Assembly: GCA_023437285.1 (NCBI GenBank)
Contig: JAEZGP010000417.1
Span: 1 to 10,395, forward strand
Origin: Actinomycetes bacterium
GTDB lineage: Bacteria; Actinomycetota; Actinomycetes; Mycobacteriales; Micromonosporaceae
Direction of reading: 5' to 3'
Length of the DNA: 10,395 nucleotides
Position 1 is the first letter of the stretch. Every line of letters begins with the position of its first letter. The position numbers were made by a program, and so were the translations under genes. Under the pieces are notes generated by a model. It had not been told where the DNA came from. It was given only the letters and a program-made list of their open reading frames with translations, and did no database searches. Positions 1 through 6,969 of this stretch are shown here, in pieces.

Positions 1-2
1 AG

Positions 3-347
3 GCGGTTCAGGTCTACAAGCTTCAGGGTGAGAACCGGTACCTGATGCTGGTCGAGGCGATCGGGTCGCAGGGTCGTTACTTCCGGTCGTTCACGGCCAC
101 GAGCCTGAGCGGTTCGTGGACGCCGAATGCCGCGAGCGAGAGCAACCCGTTTGCTGGTAAGGCGAACAGTGGTGCGACGTGGACCAACGACATCAGTCAC
201 GGTGAGTTGATCCGGACCAACGCCGACCAGACCATGACGGTCAACGCGTGCAACCTTCAGCTGCTTTACCAGGGCCGTTCGCCGAGTTCCGGCGGCGACT
301 ACGGCCTGCTGCCCTACCGGCCGGGTCTGTTGACCCTGCAGCGCTAG
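3..347 (+). CDS. GH62 alpha-L-arabinofuranosidase (C-terminal part)
   Basis: This is the 3' end of a gene cut by the window edge; 114 codons plus the TAG stop are visible. The translated tail carries stretches I recognise from GH62 alpha-L-arabinofuranosidases: [53 protein letters not shown] and the terminal [15 protein letters not shown]. Enzymes of this family are secreted and remove arabinose side chains from arabinoxylan. The protein ends exactly where the GH62 catalytic domain normally ends, so any CBM13, CBM2 or similar module would have to be N-terminal, outside the window. The start, signal peptide and most active-site residues cannot be seen. It is transcribed towards a convergent small gene, with a GC-rich hairpin between them. 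Family assignment is strong; substrate is known from the family only. Confidence 0.93.
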   Translation, partial: AVQVYKLQGENRYLMLVEAIGSQGRYFRSFTATSLSGSWTPNAASESNPFAGKANSGATWTNDISHGELIRTNADQTMTVNACNLQLLYQGRSPSSGGDYGLLPYRPGLLTLQR

Positions 348-360
348 GGACGCGCACCGA

Positions 361-386
361 CGGGCCCGGTCGGCACACCGGGCCCG
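361..386. terminator. GC-rich hairpin between convergent genes
   Basis: A perfect 10-bp inverted repeat, CGGGCCCGGT (361-370) and ACCGGGCCCG (377-386), encloses a 6-nt loop. It begins 13 nt after the GH62 stop codon and lies before the stop of the convergent DUF4287 gene at 456. No T-tract follows on either strand, which is common for actinobacterial terminators. A bidirectional terminator is the likely role, inferred from position and stem strength. Confidence 0.7.
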
Positions 387-455
387 GCGGGGTCGCGTCG
401 TCACAACGTCCACCATTGTCAGGACAAGCCCGTGCGAACGCTGCATCGCCGCCCG

Positions 456-746
456 CTACGTCGGGCGGTTGGCCTTGCCGTCCAGCCACAGCGTGCCGGA
501 CTCGTCGCGGTGCGACCCGGTCGATCCGACGTGCTTGCTGGAGATCGTCGGGCCGTGCTTGATGACGTGGACGAGCGCCATGGCGTGCCCGCGGCCGAGG
601 CCGTAGTCGTCCCTGAGCCACTCGACGATGGTGGCGGCCTTGACGGCCGGCGCCTGGTAGCCCCGCGCCTCGGCCTCGGTCACCAGCTCGCGGGGCGTCT
701 TGCCGGTCTTGGTCTCGATCGCGTCCAGGTACGCCTGAAATGACAT
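456..746 (-). CDS. DUF4287 domain-containing small protein
   Basis: This encodes a 96-residue protein starting MSFQAYLDAIETKTGKTP, which is typical of the DUF4287 family. The conserved middle GLGRGHAMALVHVIK and the tail KHVGSTGSHRDESGTLWLDG are also characteristic. The reading frame is open further upstream (to 827), but the family starts at MSF. A GAGGAG Shine-Dalgarno site lies about seven bases before the ATG at 746, while the extra 27 residues look like random basic/acidic translation. The protein is soluble, with no signal peptide or membrane segment. Biochemical function is unknown for the family. It lies 132 bp downstream of gdhA on the same strand, so co-transcription is possible but not shown; no clear terminator or strong promoter was seen in the gap. 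Confidence 0.88.
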   Translation of the reverse strand: MSFQAYLDAIETKTGKTPRELVTEAEARGYQAPAVKAATIVEWLRDDYGLGRGHAMALVHVIKHGPTISSKHVGSTGSHRDESGTLWLDGKANRPT

Positions 747-878
747 GTCGCTCTCCTCGTCGGTGTCGGCAGACCACTCGGTGCCTTCTCTGCCAACGCG
801 TCGATCGGGGCGACGCGGATTCGACACGACCGCCAGAACTACTTTCCGTGTACCGGGAGCGACTGTCCGTACCGACCG

Positions 879-2234
<1,356 letters not shown>

Positions 2235-2303
2235 TCATGTGCACCATGACCGTTTTGCGGTCGCCGACATGCCGGAGGCAACCCTGACCGTGGTGCGCTT
2301 CGT

Positions 2304-2356
2304 CCTGCCAGTCTTACATTCCCACTGGTAGGCAGCTTGTGGGTGGTCCCAGTGGG
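2304..2356. repeat. Overlapping, mutually exclusive inverted repeats
   Basis: Stem A pairs CCTGCCAGT (2304-2312) with ACTGGTAGG (2324-2332); eight of nine pairs match, and the ninth is a G-U wobble on the plus strand. Stem B pairs CCCACTGG (2321-2328) with CCAGTGGG (2349-2356), eight perfect pairs across a 20-nt spacer. Both stems use the same ACTGG at 2324-2328, so only one can form at a time. The element lies about 80-130 nt before the gdhA start. It could be leader RNA structure for gdhA or a pair of protein-binding palindromes; the sequence cannot decide between these. Confidence 0.5.
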
Positions 2357-2456
2357 CGTTGTCACGGCCTGTCGTAGCCTGCCGTCCGCGATGTCGGCCG
2401 GATGGTGTCGGGCTGACTGCATGATCACCTAAGCTTCCTTCATGCGGGTTTGTCGA

Positions 2457-2469
2457 TAAACTCCCGGCC
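2457..2469 (+). promoter_or_regulatory. Candidate -10 of a leaderless LacI-gene promoter
   Basis: The hexamer TAAACT at 2457-2462 fits the actinobacterial TAnnnT -10 pattern and ends seven bases before the ATG at 2470. A weak -35-like TTCCTT sits 16 bases further upstream (2435-2440). There is no Shine-Dalgarno-like sequence between the hexamer and the ATG. Together this suggests transcription starts at or next to the A of the start codon, giving a leaderless mRNA, which is common in actinobacteria. This is inference from spacing only. Confidence 0.4.
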
Positions 2470-3510
2470 ATGGCACGCAAGGGCGGCGCAGAAGGCCAGG
2501 ACCCACCGCGGCGGGTCCGCACCATCGCCGACATCGCTCAGCTGGCCGGCGTGTCCGCTCCGACCGTTTCCAAGGTCGTCAACGGTCGCTCCGAGGTCGC
2601 CCCCGAGACCCGCGCGCTGGTCCAGCGGGTCCTCCATGAGCAGGGCTACCGCCTGAGCAGGAAGTCCGCGAAGACCTCCGCCCTGATCGAGCTGGTCTTC
2701 CACGAGCTGCGGGGCGTCTATCCCATCGAGATCATCAACGGGGTGGAAAGCGTCGCCGGGGAGCACCGGTTGGGGGTCGTGGTCTCGGAGTCACAGGGCC
2801 GGCAGACGCCGGGCCGGGGCTGGATCGAGGGCGTTCTCTCCCGGGGCGCCACCGGCGTCATCCCGGTCTTCTCCGACCTCTCCGCCGATCAACGCGCGCA
2901 GCTGGGCACCCGCGGCATCCCGTTCGTGGCGCTGGACCCGATCGGGGTGCCCGACGCGGACATCCCCTCGGTGGGGGCAACCAACTGGCACGGCGGCCTG
3001 GCCGCCACCCGGCACCTGCTCGACCTGGGACACCGCCGCATCGCCGTGATCACCGGCCCGCAATTCGCCCTGTGCAGCCGGGCCCGGCTCGATGGTTACC
3101 GGGCGGCCCTGGACGCGGCGGGCGTACCGGTCGATCCGGCGCTGATCCGCGAGGGGGAGTTCGCCATAGATGACGGCTTCGCCCACGCCACCGAGCTGCT
3201 CCGGCTGCCCGACCCACCGACCGCGATCTTCGCCCTCAACGACGGCATGGCCATCGGCGTCTACAACGCGGCGAGCCGGGCCGGGCTGCGCATCCCGGCG
3301 GACCTCAGCGTCGTCGGCTTCGACGACCACCCGCTCGACGCGTGGCTCATCCCCTCGTTGACCACGGTCCGCCAGCCGCTCACCGAGATGGGAGCGGCGG
3401 CCGCGCGCATGGTGCTCGACCTGGCGGGCGGCGCGCCCCTGGCGGCCAATCGCGTTGAAGTCGCCACGACTCTGGTCGTGCGCGACAGCACCGCGCCTGC
3501 GTCCCGTTAA
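2470..3510 (+). CDS. LacI-family transcriptional regulator
   Basis: This 346-residue protein has the standard LacI layout. The N-terminal helix-turn-helix at about residues 18-39 reads TIADIAQLAGVSAPTVSKVVNG, with the hinge-helix region following at 44-62. The periplasmic-binding-protein-like effector domain runs from about residue 70 to 340, with marker stretches LGHRRIAVITGP (186-197), LNDGMAIGVYNAA (256-268), LSVVGFDDHPL (279-289) and LTTVRQPL (297-304). Such proteins dimerise and bind palindromic operators, releasing them when a sugar or oligosaccharide binds. It is followed in the same orientation by a GH43/CBM enzyme whose upstream region carries AGCGCT-centred palindromes, so a role as local repressor of arabinoxylan-degrading genes is plausible but inferred. 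The ATG at 2470 leaves a 17-residue lead-in before the DNA-binding helices and has no Shine-Dalgarno site. The effector cannot be predicted with confidence. Confidence 0.95.
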   Translation: MARKGGAEGQDPPRRVRTIADIAQLAGVSAPTVSKVVNGRSEVAPETRALVQRVLHEQGYRLSRKSAKTSALIELVFHELRGVYPIEIINGVESVAGEHRLGVVVSESQGRQTPGRGWIEGVLSRGATGVIPVFSDLSADQRAQLGTRGIPFVALDPIGVPDADIPSVGATNWHGGLAATRHLLDLGHRRIAVITGPQFALCSRARLDGYRAALDAAGVPVDPALIREGEFAIDDGFAHATELLRLPDPPTAIFALNDGMAIGVYNAASRAGLRIPADLSVVGFDDHPLDAWLIPSLTTVRQPLTEMGAAAARMVLDLAGGAPLAANRVEVATTLVVRDSTAPASR

Positions 3511-3583
3511 GGCCGACCTCTCGGATAGTCGCCGCTTTATGAGTGAAATCCGCGACAACGTCGAGTGCGAATAGACGGAAGAA

Positions 3584-3602
3584 GGAAACTTTGCCGGTTT
3601 CC
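3584..3602. repeat. Inverted repeat GGAAAC-N7-GTTTCC
   Basis: GGAAAC at 3584-3589 and GTTTCC at 3597-3602 form a perfect 6-bp inverted repeat with a 7-bp centre, in the A/T-richer part of the spacer. A related near-palindrome, GGAACCGGTTTC, lies at 3708-3719. Such arrangements can be regulator-binding sites, but no partner is identified. Confidence 0.35.
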
Positions 3603-3653
3603 GTTATGCAAATATGGCATTGAAGGTCGCCGCATGAATGTCGAGCTTGGACG

Positions 3654-3662
3654 GTTAGCGCT
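3654..3662 (+). promoter_or_regulatory. GTTAGCGCT operator-like core, distal copy
   Basis: An exact GTTAGCGCT with only the left half of the TGTTAGCGCTAACA-like palindrome conserved (right half reads GCTC). It lies about 350 bp before the operator-like site nearest GH43, on the same strand. It could be an auxiliary LacI-type site for DNA looping, or chance; its recurrence in one spacer is the main support. Confidence 0.4.
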
Positions 3663-3835
3663 GCTCATCCGGCATACCAGTCCGAGCATGCTGGGCCGGT
3701 GCCGGCCGGAACCGGTTTCGACAGTTGTCATATCGCGGCTGCTCAAGACCTCGTCGGAAGAACGGGTCAGGTAAGTTTCAGCGCCGTCGGCGCCTCCGTT
3801 TGTTGGACACCATTCCGGTCGGGGCCAATGGCACA

Positions 3836-3844
3836 AGCGCTAAC
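3836..3844 (-). promoter_or_regulatory. GTTAGCGCT operator-like core, middle copy (inverted)
   Basis: AGCGCTAAC on the plus strand is the exact reverse complement of GTTAGCGCT. The other half-site is not conserved. The centre of its AGCGCT core is 179 bp from the distal copy and 173 bp from the proximal copy, so the three are almost evenly spaced. Confidence 0.4.
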
Positions 3845-4004
3845 GGTCGTCCGCGCGAGACCTCGCGTACTCCGGGGTTTGTTTTGCATCCGAGTTCTCG
3901 CCTTGAGAATCAGTGGCGAGTGTGGCAGCGTCCGCATCCGTCGACGTGAATGCGGCCATCGGGGGCGGCGCCCCGGTTGCCTGAATGGCGCGACCGTTCC
4001 GCTT

Positions 4005-4018
4005 TGTTAGCGCTCACA
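4005..4018. promoter_or_regulatory. LacI-type operator before GH43 gene
   Basis: TGTTAGCGCTCACA is a 14-bp palindrome with one mismatched pair (TGTTAGC against GCTCACA). The length and AGCGCT centre match the general form of actinobacterial LacI-family operators, such as the TGGGAGCGCTCCCA site of CelR/CebR regulators. It ends 25 bp before the AGGAGG ribosome-binding site of the GH43 gene, a position where a bound repressor would block transcription. The LacI protein encoded upstream is the obvious candidate ligand, but another family member could bind. Confidence 0.65.
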
Positions 4019-4057
4019 TCCACCTCGTAGCCACCAGCCCCGTAGGAGGCAACCGCG

Positions 4058-5968
4058 ATGACCGAAGAACCCCGGTGGACGCCACCGCATCCCAGAGCCG
4101 CGTTCACCGCGCCGGTCGCCCCGGCGACCCGCGCCTCGTTCCCGTTCCGGCGCGTCCTCGCCGGCCTGGTGAGCCTGCTGAGCCTCGTCGTGGTGTTCGT
4201 CGCGGTGCAGGGCGTGGCCAAGGCCGACAACCCCATCGTCCAGACGATCTACACGGCCGACCCGGCGCCGCTGGTCCACAACGGACGCGTGTACCTCTAC
4301 ACCGGCCACGACGAGGACAACTCGACGTGGTTCACGATGAAGGAATGGCGCGTCTATTCCTCGGCCGACATGGTGAACTGGCAGGACCACGGCTCGCCGC
4401 TCAGCCTCGCCAACTTCAGTTGGGCCAGTAAGGACGCGTGGGCCGGCCAGGCGATCTACCGCAACGGCAAGTTCTATTGGTACGTGCCCATGGTCAACCG
4501 GTCGACCGGCCGGATGGCCATCGGCGTCGCGGTGGCCAACAGCCCGACCGGTCCGTTCACCGACGCGATCGGCCGTCCGCTGGTGGAGAACGGGCAGATC
4601 GACCCGACGGTGTTCATCGACGATGACGGCCAGGCGTACCTGTACTGGGGCAACCCCGACCTGTGGTACGTGAAGCTGAACGCCGACATGACCTCGTACT
4701 CGGGCAGCCCGACGAAGGTCAACCTCACCACCGCCGGGTTCGGTGCCCGCACCGGCGACGCCAACCGGCCCACGCTGTTCGAAGAGGGCCCGTGGCTGTA
4801 CAAGCGCAACAGCCTGTACTACATGGTGTTCGCCGCGCGCTGCTGCTCGGAGTTCATCGCGTACTCCACGGCGCCGAGCCCGACCGGGCCGTGGACCTAC
4901 CGCGGCACCATCATGCCGACGCAGGGGTCCAGCTTCACTAACCACGCCGGCATCATCGACTTCAACGGCGGATCGTACTTCTTCTACCACAACGGCGCGC
5001 TGCCCGGCGGCGGCGGCTTCACCCGCTCCGTCGCGGTGGAGAAGTTCAATTACAACGCCGACGGCACCATCCCGACCATCACCATGACGACCAACGGCGC
5101 CCCGCAGGTCGGCACGCTCGACCCGTACGTGCGCCAGGAGGCCGAGACGATCGCCTTCTCCTCCGGCGTGGAGACCGAGGCCGCGAGCGAGGGCGGCCGC
5201 AACGTCAGCTTCATCGACAACGGCGACTGGATCAAGGTCAAGGGCGTCGGCTTCGGTACGGGCGCCTCGTCGTTCACGGCCCGCGTCGCCTCGGCCACCA
5301 GCGGCGGCCGCATCGAGCTGCGGCTCGGCAGTGCCACGGGCACCCTCGTCGGCACCTGTACGGTCCCCGGCACCGGCGGCTGGCAGACCTGGACCAGCGT
5401 CTCCTGCCCGGTCTCCGGCGCCACCGGCACCCAGGATCTGTACCTTCGCTTCACCGGCGGCAGCGGGTCCCTGTTCAACCTCAACTGGTGGCAGTTCGCC
5501 GGCGGCGGGTCGACGCAGACGTCCGCGCCACCGAGCACGTCGGCGCCGGTGACCTCGCAGGTGGTCACGTCGCAGGTGCCCACCTCGTCGGTGCCGACCT
5601 CGCCGGTGGTGACCACGCGGCCGCCGACCAGCGCGCCGGTCACGACCCGGCAGGTGACAACGCCCGCCAGCGGCGGGGCCTGCACCGCTACCTACCGCAC
5701 CTCGAACAGTTGGTCCGGCGGCTTCCAGGGCGAGGTGACGGTCACCGCGGGCAGCGCCGCCATCAACGGGTGGACCGTGCGGTGGACGCTCGCCTCCGGT
5801 CAGACGATCACCCAGGTCTGGAACGGCACGTTGACCACGAGCGGTTCGACCGCCTCGGTGGCCAACGCCCCGTACAACGGTTCGCTGGGAGCGGCGGGGT
5901 CGACCACGTTCGGCTTCCTCGCCAACGGTACGCCCGGCACGCCGTCGCTGACCTGTACCAGCCCGTAG
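4058..5968 (+). CDS. Secreted GH43 arabinoxylan-active enzyme with CBM6 and CBM2
   Basis: This 636-residue secreted modular enzyme has a charged 30-residue N-region ending in RR, a hydrophobic core at about 33-52 and a likely cleavage after AKA (residue 56). The GH43 five-bladed propeller spans about 58-345. It resembles arabinoxylan arabinofuranohydrolase/XynD-type enzymes, opening NPIVQTIYTADPAPLV. Probable catalytic residues are D68 (base, TADPAP), D182 (pKa modulator, IDPTVF) and E243 (acid, FEEGPW). A CBM6 follows at about 352-480, ending FNLNWWQF, then a T/S/P/V-rich linker at 482-538. A CBM2 spans about 541-634, bounded by C542 and C633, with W552, W572, W576 and W588. AGGAGG eight bases before the ATG supports the start. 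The family could act as arabinofuranosidase or beta-xylosidase; arabinoxylan debranching is favoured by the CBM6 and the nearby GH62 gene. Confidence 0.94.
   Translation: MTEEPRWTPPHPRAAFTAPVAPATRASFPFRRVLAGLVSLLSLVVVFVAVQGVAKADNPIVQTIYTADPAPLVHNGRVYLYTGHDEDNSTWFTMKEWRVYSSADMVNWQDHGSPLSLANFSWASKDAWAGQAIYRNGKFYWYVPMVNRSTGRMAIGVAVANSPTGPFTDAIGRPLVENGQIDPTVFIDDDGQAYLYWGNPDLWYVKLNADMTSYSGSPTKVNLTTAGFGARTGDANRPTLFEEGPWLYKRNSLYYMVFAARCCSEFIAYSTAPSPTGPWTYRGTIMPTQGSSFTNHAGIIDFNGGSYFFYHNGALPGGGGFTRSVAVEKFNYNADGTIPTITMTTNGAPQVGTLDPYVRQEAETIAFSSGVETEAASEGGRNVSFIDNGDWIKVKGVGFGTGASSFTARVASATSGGRIELRLGSATGTLVGTCTVPGTGGWQTWTSVSCPVSGATGTQDLYLRFTGGSGSLFNLNWWQFAGGGSTQTSAPPSTSAPVTSQVVTSQVPTSSVPTSPVVTTRPPTSAPVTTRQVTTPASGGACTATYRTSNSWSGGFQGEVTVTAGSAAINGWTVRWTLASGQTITQVWNGTLTTSGSTASVANAPYNGSLGAAGSTTFGFLANGTPGTPSLTCTSP
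5501..5671 (+). repeat. Low-complexity T/S/P/V linker coding region
   Basis: This segment encodes residues about 482-538 of the GH43 protein, with degenerate repeats such as TSAP, VTSQV, VPTS and PVTT. It is a flexible, probably glycosylated linker between CBM6 and CBM2. The repeated GTCG/ACCTCG-like DNA makes it a place where length may vary between strains. Confidence 0.75.
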
Positions 5969-5974
5969 TACTGG

Positions 5975-6014
5975 CGGCTGTTCGCCGGGCCCGCACGGGC
6001 CCGGCGGACAGCCG
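5975..6014. terminator. Very strong bidirectional hairpin terminator
   Basis: A near-continuous inverted repeat: CGGCTGT (5975-5981) pairs with ACAGCCG (6008-6014), then a T/G wobble pair, then CGCCGGGCCCG (5983-5993) with CGGGCCCGGCG (5996-6006). That gives 19 potential pairs around a 2-base turn, opening to a 4-base loop if the last pair stays unpaired. It starts six bases after the GH43 stop and lies before the stop of the convergent regulator gene at 6053. No T-tract follows. Position and strength support termination from both sides. Confidence 0.85.
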
Positions 6015-6052
6015 GTGGGGAGGCAGTGATGGCGCGATCGCGCGGTGGTGGG

Positions 6053-6823
6053 TCAGCGTTGCAGGCGTACGGGGTCGCCCGGCGCGCCGCGGCGGACGAG
6101 CCACGCCTCGGTGATGTGGGTGAACATCGCGTCGGCGGCGCCGGCGGGATCGTGCGCGGCGATGCGCTCGTAGATCACCCGGTGTCCGCGGTTGGACGCC
6201 TCGCACAGGGCCTGCTCGGTGCGGCCGACATAGCGCGCCTTGTTGATGACCTGACTCTCCAGCGACCGGACCACGCCGCGCGCGATGCGGTTGCCCGACG
6301 CTCGCATGATCGTGTCGTGGAAGCGGCGGTCGACCTCCTCGTAGGCGACGTGGTCGTGCACGAGTTCGGCCATCCGCTCGACCAGTTGGCGCAACTGGTC
6401 GATGGTGGCCTCGTCGGCCAGGCGCGCCGCGACGTTGGCCATGTCGGACTCGAGGAGGCGCCGGGTGACCACGACGTCGTCGAGGATCGACAGCGTCGCG
6501 TCCTCGCTGATCGTCGCGGCGAGGACCAGTTCGTCGAGCATGTTCCAGTTGGCCGGGTCGGTCACCAGGGTGCCGCTGCCCTGCCGGACCTGAACCAGTC
6601 CCTTTTCCTGGAGGATCTTCACCGCTTCCCGGACCACGGTCCGGCTCACCGCGAAGGTTTCGCACAGCGCCGGCTCGGGCGGCAGCGATGTCCCCGGTAG
6701 GTGCACGCCGCGCACGATCCGGCCGACCATCTCGGCGGTTATCGCCTTGGCGAGGTTGGTAGGCCGTCGCGTCCACGCCGGAGGCTCGGTGACGCTGACC
6801 GCCGCTTGCTGCGCTGACCCCAT
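6053..6823 (-). CDS. GntR-family regulator, FadR/FCD subfamily
   Basis: This encodes 256 residues. The N-terminal GntR winged helix-turn-helix spans about 22-88: LAKAITAEMVGRIV, LPPEPALCETFAVSRTVVREA, then the wing VQVRQGSGTLV. The C-terminal all-helical FCD domain (about 110-240) keeps the metal/ligand pattern D165, H169, H214 and H236. FCD regulators usually sense carboxylic acids, sugar acids or related metabolites. The frame is open further upstream, but the ATG at 6823 has GGAGGG four bases before it and leaves a normal lead-in, so it is preferred. The gene is divergent from the sugar-transport operon across 146 bp, suggesting it controls that operon and possibly itself. The likely effector is the imported substrate or its breakdown product; this is inference. 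Confidence 0.93.
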   Translation of the reverse strand: MGSAQQAAVSVTEPPAWTRRPTNLAKAITAEMVGRIVRGVHLPGTSLPPEPALCETFAVSRTVVREAVKILQEKGLVQVRQGSGTLVTDPANWNMLDELVLAATISEDATLSILDDVVVTRRLLESDMANVAARLADEATIDQLRQLVERMAELVHDHVAYEEVDRRFHDTIMRASGNRIARGVVRSLESQVINKARYVGRTEQALCEASNRGHRVIYERIAAHDPAGAADAMFTHITEAWLVRRGAPGDPVRLQR

Positions 6824-6886
6824 GGTTCCCTCCGGTTCGCCGGCGTGCGCGGGCCACGGCCGGACGACCAGTGTACGGCAACGCTG

Positions 6887-6915
6887 TTGACGGCAGACAT
6901 CATACGAGTTACGTT
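6887..6915 (+). promoter_or_regulatory. Promoter of the sugar-transport operon
   Basis: TTGACG (6887-6892) and TACGTT (6910-6915) are separated by exactly 17 bp, matching the -35/-10 layout of actinobacterial housekeeping promoters (TTGACn and TAnnnT). The predicted start near 6922 gives a leader of about 48 nt before the lipoprotein ATG. On the opposite strand TATGAT (6904-6899) is a plausible -10 for the FCD regulator, so the two divergent promoters would overlap and could be controlled together by one bound regulator. Confidence 0.6.
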
Positions 6916-6969
6916 TCGCGTCATCTCGGACGGCGGTCATCCGCCCCGACGCCTGGAGAGTGGGCAACC

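Larger units (their letters stand above)
3511..4057. other. 547-bp non-coding regulatory spacer before GH43
   Basis: No gene is supported here. Open frames exist on both strands, but they have poor G/C at third positions, lack Shine-Dalgarno sites and show no recognisable protein. The stretch around 3565-3625 is clearly more A/T-rich than the flanking genes. The spacer contains three copies of GTTAGCGCT (3654-3662, reverse copy 3836-3844, 4006-4014). It also holds an inverted repeat GGAAAC/GTTTCC at 3584-3602, a near-palindrome around AACCGGTT (3710-3717), and a short GGGGC/GCCCC hairpin at 3962-3974. I saw no convincing terminator for the LacI gene; only a four-base stem CCGA/TCGG follows its stop. 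The density of palindromes suggests a long regulated promoter for the GH43 gene. Confidence 0.6.

Noticed and set aside
747..827. 27-residue N-terminal extension of the DUF4287 protein
   Set aside because: The conserved family start and a good GAGGAG site lie at 746; the extension shows no conserved motif.
747..878. Possible terminator downstream of gdhA
   Set aside because: Repeated GGTAC words occur but form no stem longer than about 4 bp, so none was annotated.
3508..3540. Possible terminator after the LacI gene
   Set aside because: Only a 4-bp CCGA/TCGG stem with no T-tract is visible, which is too weak to call.
3537..3836. 99-codon minus-strand ORF and overlapping plus-strand ORFs (3565-3774, 3699-4010, 3725-3949)
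   Set aside because: They overlap one another, have weak third-position GC bias and no ribosome-binding sites, and match no family I recognise.
6824..6969. Search for a FadR-like TGGTnnnACCA operator
   Set aside because: No copy found; short ACG/CGT pairs there are not distinguishable from chance.
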